From Ferroplasmaceae archaeon UBA567 (GTDB taxonomy: Archaea; Thermoplasmatota; Thermoplasmata; Thermoplasmatales; Thermoplasmataceae): a stretch of DNA of 7,785 nt. Shown here piece by piece: positions 1 to 5,028 of the stretch. The translations under genes and the position numbers were made by a program. Where the stretch lies: NCBI GenBank assembly GCA_002505185.1, contig DAUP01000062.1, forward strand, positions 656 through 8,440. The letters run 5' to 3'. Numbering within the stretch: position 1 is the first letter of the stretch; the number at the start of each line of letters is the position of its first letter. The notes beneath the pieces were generated by a model that was given only the letters and a program-made list of their open reading frames with translations, was not told the origin of the DNA and ran no database searches.

Positions 1-373
1 TCATATGCTCCATTCCACCTGCAAGGACTATGTCTGAATTTCCAGTTTGGATTTCCATGGTTCCTATTGTTATGGCATTAAGTGAGGATGAGCATGCCCT
101 GTCTATGGACATTGATGGAACACTAACAGGCAATTCTGATAGAAGCACCTGATGCCTGCCACCATAAGTCCAGTTTTCACCAGCCTGTATGGCACACCCA
201 GTAATCACGTCTCCTATTTCCTCAGGAGTTATTCCCGTATTCAAAGAATCCCTTATAAGCTTTGAAAATAAAACATCCATTGAAACTCCATTATATACAT
301 CCCTGGAAGGATTATCGGGTTTAGCCCTGGAAAATGGAGTCCTTTTGTAATATGTTATGTAAACATCTTTCAT
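1..373 (-). CDS. Thiolase (acetyl-CoA acetyltransferase family), N-terminal part, cut by window edge
   Basis: The first 124 residues of a thiolase-fold enzyme, which makes or breaks a carbon-carbon bond between acyl-CoA units in the cytoplasm. The start MKDVYITYYKRTPF matches the family's first beta strand and KRTPF segment. The nucleophilic cysteine is C94 in RACSSSLNAI, and GGMEHM follows at 119-124. The C-S-S-x-x-A form around the cysteine resembles degradative FadA-type thiolases more than the CASG form of its neighbour. The start ATG overlaps a preceding small reading frame as ATGA, and GGTGA at 383-387 lies 9 bases upstream as a Shine-Dalgarno site, so it is probably translated from an operon mRNA with the upstream thiolase. 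The Asn/His and second Cys of the active site lie outside the window. Family assignment is firm; substrate chain length cannot be told. Confidence 0.9.
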   Translation of the reverse strand, partial: MKDVYITYYKRTPFSRAKPDNPSRDVYNGVSMDVLFSKLIRDSLNTGITPEEIGDVITGCAIQAGENWTYGGRHQVLLSELPVSVPSMSIDRACSSSLNAITIGTMEIQTGNSDIVLAGGMEHM

Positions 374-426
374 CTCAATCCCTCACCGTATTTTACCAGT
401 TTAACCTTCTTTGTGTTTATATTCAT
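370..426 (-). CDS. Possible 18-residue small protein or leader peptide
   Basis: An 18-codon reading frame, MNINTKKVKLVKYGEGLR. GGAGG lies at 437-441, 10 bases before the ATG, which is the strongest Shine-Dalgarno site I see in the window. Its TGA stop overlaps the ATG of the downstream thiolase (ATGA), a usual sign of translational coupling. The peptide is basic (five Lys/Arg, one Glu) and I do not recognise it. The same frame stays open back to 507 but has no ATG, GTG or TTG before 426. It may be a real microprotein, a coupling peptide that feeds ribosomes to the thiolase, or the tail of a decayed gene. No homology was tested. Confidence 0.4.
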   Translation of the reverse strand: MNINTKKVKLVKYGEGLR

Positions 427-573
427 CTTCTTTTCTCCTCCTTTTACAACGATTGATTTTCCAGGTATGTATCTCTCAGATCTAACTTCTGTCTTTCTTT
501 CATATTTTCAAAGATTTCCCGTAAAAAGGGTCAATGACGTAGATCATTTTTAAATTCAAAATCTGCATATTTC
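374..573 (-). other. Gap between the two thiolase genes with fragments of reading frame
   Basis: Apart from the 18-codon frame, the 200-base gap holds a second short frame on the minus strand, from ATG at 547 to TGA at 500, coding for MIYVIDPFYGKSLKI. A single frame change near 509-511 would join it to the frame ending at 370, giving about 59 residues. This could be the remnant or a frameshifted copy of a small gene. Archaeal thiolases often have a DUF35 zinc-ribbon/OB partner, but the residues here show no CxxC zinc ribbon. I find no clear TATA element here, so the two thiolases are probably cotranscribed. Confidence 0.3.
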
Positions 574-1737
574 TCACATTAATTCAAGGGTAAGGGTATG
601 TCCTCCTCCACCGCCATGGCATATGGTTGCAAGACCTGTTTTCATATGTCTGCTCTGAAGTGCATTGATCAGAGTAACAATTATTCGGGAACCGCTATTT
701 CCAAGAGGATGGCCGATAGCAATTGCACCACCGTTCACATTGAACCTGTCCTTTTCCACTCCAAGCTGGTCTCTCACTATAATGGATGCCACTGAAAAAG
801 CCTCGTTGTGCTCAACCAGATCATAGTAATCTATTTTTTTGTTTTGCTTCTCAAGAAGTTTCTTTGTGGCAGGTATGGGAGCTTCAACAAAATCTCTGGT
901 ATCCATTGAAGCTGAGCTGTAACCTGTAATTTTCGCAACCGGTTTTAATCCGTATTCATTCAGTGCTTTCTCTGAGGCCAGCATCAATGCGGAAGCACCG
1001 TCTGATAGCTGTGAAGAGCTACCAGCCGTAAGTATTCCATTTCTGTCGAATGCAGGATTTAATTTTGCCAGATCCTCCATGGAGGTCTTCCTGATGCCTT
1101 CATCCTTTTCAAGATTGTCAAGTTTCACAATTTCCTTTGCAAATTCCCCAGATTCCGTCGCCCTGATAGCCCTGTTCTGGCTTTCCACAGAAAATTCATC
1201 TGTCTGGGTTCTGGTTATACCGTATTTTTTGGCGGAACGCTCCGCCGAAACACCCATATGGTCTCCGTAAATGGCATCAACAAGTCCATCAACAAGCATT
1301 GAATCCTCTATTTTCAAATTTTTGTACAGAAGCTGTTTTGGACCCCACCTGAATTCGGGGGGCATCATAAGGGGAGAATTGCTCATATTTTCAAATCCTC
1401 CTGAAACAATAATATCGTGTTCTCCAAGCATAATCTCCCTGGCAGCATTTTCAGTAGCCAACATTCCGGAAGCACATACAACATTTACTGTATTTTTTGT
1501 CACTTCTGGTTTGAGCCCTGCATAAAAAGCAGCCTGTCCTGCAGGATTTTGACCAACATTTGCCTGGATGACATTGCCCATTATAACCTCCTCTATGAGG
1601 TCTTTATCTATGCCTGAATCCTGTATCACGCCCTTAATCGCAGCTGCACCAAGCTCAGTCGCCTTGATTTTTGAAAGTGATTTCCCGAATTTTCCTATAG
1701 GTGTACGTTTTGCAGAAACAATATATACATCTGACAT
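574..1737 (-). CDS. Acetyl-CoA acetyltransferase (thiolase), complete
   Basis: A complete thiolase that condenses two acetyl-CoA to acetoacetyl-CoA or runs the reverse cleavage; in archaea this is the first step towards mevalonate and isoprenoid lipids. With the start at 1737 (MSDVYIVSAKRTP) it has 387 residues, close to the family's usual 390. The active site is complete: nucleophile C88 in VVCASGMLA, N311 in NEAF, H343 in GHPLGNSG and C373 in CHGGGGG. C88 sits where biosynthetic acetoacetyl-CoA thiolases have theirs. Two in-frame ATGs upstream (1746, 1755) would add 3 or 6 residues, but the TATA-like AAAATACATAAA at 1759-1770 is about 27 bases before 1737, which fits a leaderless start there. 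It leads a probable operon with the small frame and second thiolase downstream. The biosynthetic role is inferred from the CASG motif. Confidence 0.93.
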   Translation of the reverse strand: MSDVYIVSAKRTPIGKFGKSLSKIKATELGAAAIKGVIQDSGIDKDLIEEVIMGNVIQANVGQNPAGQAAFYAGLKPEVTKNTVNVVCASGMLATENAAREIMLGEHDIIVSGGFENMSNSPLMMPPEFRWGPKQLLYKNLKIEDSMLVDGLVDAIYGDHMGVSAERSAKKYGITRTQTDEFSVESQNRAIRATESGEFAKEIVKLDNLEKDEGIRKTSMEDLAKLNPAFDRNGILTAGSSSQLSDGASALMLASEKALNEYGLKPVAKITGYSSASMDTRDFVEAPIPATKKLLEKQNKKIDYYDLVEHNEAFSVASIIVRDQLGVEKDRFNVNGGAIAIGHPLGNSGSRIIVTLINALQSRHMKTGLATICHGGGGGHTLTLELM

Positions 1738-1758
1738 ATTTTCCATATAACCCATGGC

Positions 1759-1770
1759 TTTATGTATTTT
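1759..1770 (-). promoter_or_regulatory. TATA-like element of the complete thiolase
   Basis: The minus strand reads AAAATACATAAA, centred about 27 bases before the ATG at 1737. No Shine-Dalgarno precedes that ATG, so a leaderless transcript is likely. This spacing selects 1737 over the two upstream ATGs. Confidence 0.45.
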
Positions 1771-1799
1771 ACCTTCGTCTATTGGCGATTATAGGAAAA

Positions 1800-1809
1800 T
1801 TTAATAATA
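1800..1809 (+). promoter_or_regulatory. TATA box of the membrane protein gene
   Basis: TTTAATAATA follows the purine-rich GGAAAA, a plausible BRE, and is centred about 25 bases before ATG 1829. It implies a leaderless transcript and places the true start at 1829, not at the in-frame GTG at 1820. The 91-base gap between 1737 and 1829 is a divergent promoter region shared with the thiolase. Confidence 0.6.
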
Positions 1810-1828
1810 ACTAAATTATGTGAACAGA

Positions 1829-2344
1829 ATGTCAGATCAAAACAGCGAGGATTCTAATCAAGAACAGAACTTTTCCCAGAATATGGAAAATACAGCGGGG
1901 CCAGAGACAAATAACCAGAATCAGCAGCCTGTTAATGTTCCTCCGGAAAAGCCCAAATCCAATGTTAAACTTTACATAGAAATTGGAATAATAATAGTAG
2001 GTATTATCTTAATGATAGTTGCATCAGTGCAGATAAAGAGTATAGCCCATGTAAAATGGAATGAATTCAGTGAGATTGCATTGCCCCTCAGTATAGTATT
2101 CATTGTATCCCCAGCATTTCTCTATTTCAAGAAATTGAGATCATTAAAACCCGGGCTTACAATACTTGTTATTGTGATAATAGGAATAGTGCTGCTTTAT
2201 TACCTTCTTGTCCCATACAAGATGTTCGTGGTGCATTTCGGACTTCTGGGAGATGTCATAGTTGAATATTTGATAGGATTGTTCTTCATATTATTCATGG
2301 TATCACATCTTACCAAGGTTCATCTCATGAAAAACAAAAATTAA
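1829..2344 (+). CDS. Four-helix membrane protein with N/Q-rich tail, function unknown
   Basis: I do not recognise the family. From ATG 1829 the protein has 171 residues. The first 45 are low-complexity: 17 are Asn or Gln, seven are acidic, and no Lys or Arg occurs before residue 41, so this part is probably disordered. Four hydrophobic helices follow at about 48-66, 83-100, 109-128 and 143-161, with basic residues in the loops (KK at 101-102) and a basic end, KNKN. There is no signal peptide, enzyme motif or cysteine. It is monocistronic. Its TAA stop overlaps the TAA stop of the facing minus-strand gene, and the two share TTAA at 2341-2344. An in-frame GTG at 1820 would add three residues but fits the TATA spacing less well. 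That it is an integral membrane protein is clear; its role is not. Confidence 0.85.
   Translation: MSDQNSEDSNQEQNFSQNMENTAGPETNNQNQQPVNVPPEKPKSNVKLYIEIGIIIVGIILMIVASVQIKSIAHVKWNEFSEIALPLSIVFIVSPAFLYFKKLRSLKPGLTILVIVIIGIVLLYYLLVPYKMFVVHFGLLGDVIVEYLIGLFFILFMVSHLTKVHLMKNKN
2330..2340 (-). terminator. U-tract terminator for the TIGR00725-type gene
   Basis: The minus strand reads TTTTTGTTTTT directly after the stop codon of the gene ending at 2341. Archaeal RNA polymerase stops at such tracts without a hairpin. The tract lies inside the last codons (KNKN) of the facing membrane protein gene. Confidence 0.5.
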
Positions 2345-2832
2345 CGAAATTTTTCAATATATTTTCTTGCCTCATGCAATGCTATGAAAACGGCTTTCTG
2401 TGGATCATTCTCATATATTATTTTTCCATCATTATCCTTTGTCCTGATCTGTAGATCTCCAATGGATACAACGCTTTTTCCCTCTGATATTGCGAAGGCT
2501 GCCTCTGATGTAGTTCCGGAATAACCTTCAATGGCAATTATTGCATCAGATGCTCTTATAATAAAGAAATTTCTCAAATACCCGATACCAGTAGGCATGG
2601 CTATGGATAGATATTTATTTCCTTCCATCCGGTTTTCTCCGGGAATAATGCCAACAACCATGCCATTATTGTCGTATACCCCGTGGGAAACACATTCCAT
2701 TATACCCTCCTTTCCTCCACAGAATACAGCACAATTATTTTCGGCAAGATATTTTCCCACATCATATGCTATATTACAATATTTTTCATCTGCAAAACTT
2801 CCGCCAATTACCCCAATGTGATATCCGTACAT
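2341..2832 (-). CDS. TIGR00725/LOG-like Rossmann-fold protein (SLOG superfamily)
   Basis: 163 residues forming a single Rossmann-like domain of the SLOG superfamily, which includes lysine decarboxylase-like LOG proteins and DprA relatives. Visible motifs are IGVIGGS at 6-12 (first strand and nucleotide loop), CGGKEGIME at 38-46, IIPGEN at 62-67 and GYSGTTSEAAFA at 103-114. The last is the TIGR00725 form of the loop, without the PGGxGTxxE of true cytokinin-activating LOG enzymes, so a phosphoribohydrolase function should not be assumed; the fold suggests nucleotide or nucleotide-derived ligand binding. Length is normal for the family. It follows the NfeD-like gene by 27 bases, but a TATATAAT element in that gap suggests its own leaderless transcript. 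The stop overlaps the facing gene's stop. Biological role is unknown. Confidence 0.85.
   Translation of the reverse strand: MYGYHIGVIGGSFADEKYCNIAYDVGKYLAENNCAVFCGGKEGIMECVSHGVYDNNGMVVGIIPGENRMEGNKYLSIAMPTGIGYLRNFFIIRASDAIIAIEGYSGTTSEAAFAISEGKSVVSIGDLQIRTKDNDGKIIYENDPQKAVFIALHEARKYIEKFR
2350..2366 (+). terminator. Weak U-rich terminator after the membrane protein gene
   Basis: TTTTT at 2350-2354 and TTTTCTT around 2362-2368 follow the plus-strand stop within about 25 bases. They lie inside the C-terminal codons of the facing gene. U-tracts alone can end archaeal transcription, but these are short. Confidence 0.3.
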
Positions 2833-2852
2833 AATAATACAGTATTAAAAAG

Positions 2853-2860
2853 TATATAAT
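2853..2860 (-). promoter_or_regulatory. TATA box of the TIGR00725-type gene
   Basis: The minus strand reads ATTATATA, centred about 24 bases before ATG 2832, in the 27-base gap after the NfeD-like gene. The sequence just before the ATG has no Shine-Dalgarno. Together these suggest an independent leaderless transcript even though the genes are close. Confidence 0.55.
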
Positions 2861-3165
2861 TATTTGATTTTCGATATGTAAAGCGTTAAATCTCTAACCG
2901 ATTTCACATAGGCAATTTCCCCCTTCTGGAAAGTCTCACTGGGATCGTCAGGAAGAGCCCGCCATATCTGTGAATCTACAGCTATCTCATAAAAATTGTT
3001 CTTTAAGGTGGATTTTATTTCTCCAGTTTTTCCAATGAGCGAATCCTTTCCAGTTGCTGGCTTTACCCTGAAAGGATGTCTCAGCCAGAATCTGGAAAAC
3101 CATGCGCCAATAAAAAATGCCACTATTGTATCAAGTATGTAACCTATTATTATTATCTGCCCCAT
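2860..3165 (-). CDS. NfeD-like protein: one membrane helix plus C-terminal OB fold
   Basis: 101 residues. A single hydrophobic helix lies at about 4-23, followed by a basic stretch (RFWLRHPFRVK) and then the NfeD C-terminal OB-fold pattern at about 42-100: LIGKTGEIKSTL, a strand with AVDSQIWRALPDD, EIAYVKSVRDLTLYI. In the family this domain is cytoplasmic and works beside stomatin/SPFH proteins in membrane quality control or lipid-domain organisation. This copy is short: it lacks the N-terminal ClpP-like protease domain of long NfeD proteins and the three or four helices of many short ones. No stomatin gene is in the window. ATATTATAA-type TATA elements precede it. The domain call is good; a working partner is unknown. 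Confidence 0.8.
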   Translation of the reverse strand: MGQIIIIGYILDTIVAFFIGAWFSRFWLRHPFRVKPATGKDSLIGKTGEIKSTLKNNFYEIAVDSQIWRALPDDPSETFQKGEIAYVKSVRDLTLYISKIK

Positions 3166-3182
3166 GTAAAATCAATCTGATT

Positions 3183-3196
3183 ATAATATATTAATA
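3183..3196 (-). promoter_or_regulatory. TATA region of the NfeD-like gene
   Basis: The minus strand reads TTAATATATTATAA-like sequence centred 22-26 bases before ATG 3165. No Shine-Dalgarno is present in TTTACATG. The 85-base gap to 3251 is a divergent promoter region. Confidence 0.5.
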
Positions 3197-3216
3197 TTGA
3201 GATTCCAGCAAATACC

Positions 3217-3228
3217 AAATATATTTTA
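3217..3228 (+). promoter_or_regulatory. TATA box of the dehydrogenase-glycosylase operon
   Basis: AAATATATTTTA is centred about 27 bases before ATG 3251, and no Shine-Dalgarno precedes that ATG. A second TATATA at 3242-3247 is too close to the start to serve as the TATA element for a leaderless transcript. Confidence 0.55.
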
Positions 3229-3250
3229 GATAGCAGTCGATTATATATCT

Positions 3251-3958
3251 ATGTCTGGAAAAAATATACTGATTGCAGGAATCGGGGAATTGGGGAAATC
3301 TCTTAGTTACGATCTCCTTCTGCAGAACAACCATGTTATAATAAATTCAAGAAATCAGGAAAAACTCAAAGAGATTGTTTCGGAGTATTCCATTTACGGC
3401 AGTATTCGTTCTATTGCAATGGAATTAAAGGATGAAGAAAGCTGCAAGGCACTTATTGACAGTGCATCCAGATATTTCAAATCCCTTGATTCACTGGTTG
3501 TAATGGTAGGCGGATTTGTGGAAGATTCCATTGAGGGGCTAGAAGGGCTGGATCAGATGATATTGAACCATCTGAAAATTCCACTTTATCTTTCAAAATA
3601 CGCAGTAAAACACATGGCATATGGGTCTTCCATAATTTTCATTAGTAATTCTTCAGTATCAACAAAAAACAAAACAAACCTTCTTTCATATTCCATTTCA
3701 AAGTATGCACTGGAAAAGGCTGCAAAGACGATGGCTGTCGAGCTGCTTCAGAAAGGTGTCAGGGTAAATGTGATTGCGCCGGAATACATAAAACAGAGTT
3801 TTGAAATAGGAAGAGATTATTCGAAAATGAGGAAGTACGGAGACTTAGAAACACCTCCGGAAGACATATCAAATGTGATCGATTACTTAATTGAAGGGAA
3901 GTCCTCATGGATAAATGGTGCTGTGATACCGGTCGATGGGGGACATAGCTTGAAATGA
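3251..3958 (+). CDS. Short-chain dehydrogenase/reductase (SDR), substrate unknown
   Basis: 235 residues, the usual size of a classical SDR, an NAD(P)-dependent oxidoreductase of the cytoplasm. Catalytic residues are present: N106, S134 in FISNSS, and Y147/K151 in SYSISKYALEK. Also visible are VRVNVIAPEY (about 170-180) and the C-terminal GAVIPVDGGHS. The nucleotide loop is unusual: AGIGELG at 9-15 is one residue shorter than the SDR TGxxxGxG and instead reads GxGxxG. The NAG motif after strand 4 is VGG (86-88). R34 at the end of strand 2 suggests NADPH. It resembles FabG-type reductases, but archaea of this group lack bacterial fatty acid synthase, so that name would be misleading. Its TGA overlaps the ATG of the downstream glycosylase, so the two are translationally coupled. 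Family is certain, substrate is not. Confidence 0.88.
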   Translation: MSGKNILIAGIGELGKSLSYDLLLQNNHVIINSRNQEKLKEIVSEYSIYGSIRSIAMELKDEESCKALIDSASRYFKSLDSLVVMVGGFVEDSIEGLEGLDQMILNHLKIPLYLSKYAVKHMAYGSSIIFISNSSVSTKNKTNLLSYSISKYALEKAAKTMAVELLQKGVRVNVIAPEYIKQSFEIGRDYSKMRKYGDLETPPEDISNVIDYLIEGKSSWINGAVIPVDGGHSLK

Positions 3959-4617
3959 ACCCCGGTAAATTAAATGAAAGGGTAATTTCATGCAGAAAAT
4001 GCGCAAGATTGGTTGAATACAGAAATAGCATGGGCATTCCTAGAAGATACTCTGGCGAAAACTACTGGAATAAACCTATCACAGGTCACGGAGATATAAA
4101 TGGTAGAATTCTTGCTGTGGGGCTTGCACCTGCCTTCAATGGGGGCAACAGAACAGGCAGAATTTTCACAGGGGATAAAAGTTCGGATTTTTTAATATCT
4201 TCAATGTATGAAGTTGGTCTTACAAATATTCCCACATCGGAAAGAACCGGTGATGGGCTGGAATATAATGATATGTATATTACACTGGCACTTAGATGTG
4301 CTCCACCGGACAATAAACCACTTAAAAGCGAACTTGAAAACTGCAGGGGATTTATTGAAAATGAAATTAGGCTTATGAAAAATCTGAAAGCCATACTGTC
4401 CCTTGGAAAGATAGCCTTTGATTCTGTAATAAACGACTTTAAATCCAGGGGTATAAGAATTTCTGGCATTAGGTTCTCTCATGGCACGCACTACGATATT
4501 TCTGGCATAAGGGTATACTGTTCATACCATCCGAGTCCAAGAAATGTGAATACAGGACTCCTGAAGAAGGAGGATTTCATATCCTTATTAAGGGAGATCA
4601 GGAATTATGTCGATTGA
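3955..4617 (+). CDS. Family 5 uracil-DNA glycosylase (UDGb), [4Fe-4S] type
   Basis: 220 residues. It removes uracil, and in this family other deaminated bases such as hypoxanthine, from DNA to begin base excision repair. Motif 1 is GLAPAFNGGNRTGRIFTGD at 56-74; the NRTGR form, without the Asp or Asn of families 1 and 4, marks family 5. Motif 2 is HPSPRN at 192-197. Four cysteines fit the iron-sulphur cluster: C13 and C16 (CRKC), C115 (RCAPPDNKP) and C130. Length matches the family. The start ATG overlaps the preceding stop as ATGA and only a weak purine run lies upstream, so it is likely read by ribosomes finishing the dehydrogenase. Deamination repair suits a hot, acidic habitat. A near-repeat of 15 bases encodes ISGIR twice (169-173 and 182-186). 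Confidence 0.93.
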   Translation: MNPGKLNERVISCRKCARLVEYRNSMGIPRRYSGENYWNKPITGHGDINGRILAVGLAPAFNGGNRTGRIFTGDKSSDFLISSMYEVGLTNIPTSERTGDGLEYNDMYITLALRCAPPDNKPLKSELENCRGFIENEIRLMKNLKAILSLGKIAFDSVINDFKSRGIRISGIRFSHGTHYDISGIRVYCSYHPSPRNVNTGLLKKEDFISLLREIRNYVD

Positions 4618-4959
4618 TTATTCTTTTTTATGGTATATCCACCTGTCATTTTCCAGATGCATGTATCCACCATTGCGCAGGTAAACCCTTATTACCTTAT
4701 GATAGCCAGATTCAATTTCCTCAAAATTATGCCTGCAGATTCTGCTTCTCTTTATAACCTTCCTGGCACAGTCCATCCTCGCCCCACATTTATTAAGGGC
4801 TTTTCTAAGGTTTGTGATGTTATCCTTTTCATTTTTCAATTTCTGTTTTTCTTTGGTCAGATATCCCGGTTCAAACCGTTCCCTGGATGAATGTTTTCTT
4901 TTTCGTACGAATGTTGATTTTTTGGGGATAAACATTCCTTTTCTTGGTGATACTGCCAT
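4618..4959 (-). CDS. Small, strongly basic Cys-containing protein, unrecognised
   Basis: I do not recognise this 113-residue protein. It has 31 Lys/Arg against 12 acidic residues. The first 30 residues are a basic, Pro/Ser-containing tail, likely disordered and suited to nucleic acid binding. Residues 34-57 (LTKEKQKLKNEKDNITNLRK and on) look helical. C58, C64, C75 and H77 could form an irregular zinc site (C-x5-C-x10-C-x-H), and the end (about 86-109) looks like a small beta hairpin with W107. A TTTAATAT element 25 bases before ATG 4959 supports a real leaderless gene. Its stop lies directly against the glycosylase stop, and the last codons (KKE) supply the U-tract of the other strand. A nucleic-acid-binding role is inference from charge only. 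Confidence 0.7.
   Translation of the reverse strand: MAVSPRKGMFIPKKSTFVRKRKHSSRERFEPGYLTKEKQKLKNEKDNITNLRKALNKCGARMDCARKVIKRSRICRHNFEEIESGYHKVIRVYLRNGGYMHLENDRWIYHKKE
4621..4629 (+). terminator. U-tract terminator of the dehydrogenase-glycosylase operon
   Basis: TTCTTTTTT lies three bases after the glycosylase stop at 4617. It is the complement of the last Lys-Lys-Glu codons of the facing gene, so the terminator is embedded in that gene's coding sequence. Confidence 0.5.
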
Positions 4960-4980
4960 ATCATTAACAATGAAAAAATA

Positions 4981-4990
4981 ATATTAAAAT
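4981..4990 (-). promoter_or_regulatory. TATA box of the small basic protein gene
   Basis: The minus strand reads ATTTTAATAT, centred about 26 bases before ATG 4959. There is no Shine-Dalgarno before the start, so the gene probably has its own leaderless transcript although the epimerase gene ends only 69 bases upstream. Confidence 0.5.
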
Positions 4991-5028
4991 TTATGTTTGT
5001 TTTACTGGAAAATAATGATTTTTAAAAT

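Noticed and set aside
1271..1525. Plus-strand frames inside the complete thiolase gene (also at 1079-1270 and 598-795)
   Set aside because: Antisense to an intact enzyme with all catalytic residues; Ser/Pro/Phe-rich translations are typical shadows.
2341..2832. Naming the SLOG protein a LOG cytokinin phosphoribohydrolase or lysine decarboxylase
   Set aside because: It lacks the PGGxGTxxE motif of those enzymes; GYSGTTSEAA fits TIGR00725, whose function is not settled.
3241..3250. TTATATATCT directly before ATG 3251 as a promoter
   Set aside because: It abuts the start codon, too close for TATA function with a start at 3251; the element at 3217-3228 has the right spacing.
3759..4037. A 92-codon minus-strand frame over the dehydrogenase/glycosylase junction
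   Set aside because: Antisense shadow of two genes with clear family motifs; no promoter or ribosome site supports it.
4086..4491. Minus-strand frames of 96 and 127 codons inside the glycosylase gene
   Set aside because: Both overlap the conserved motifs of a family 5 glycosylase on the other strand and look like composition artefacts.
4557..4573. Possible hairpin CTCCT-GAAGA-AGGAG near the end of the glycosylase gene
   Set aside because: A 5-base stem inside coding sequence, not followed by a U-tract; too short to support a terminator or RNA element.
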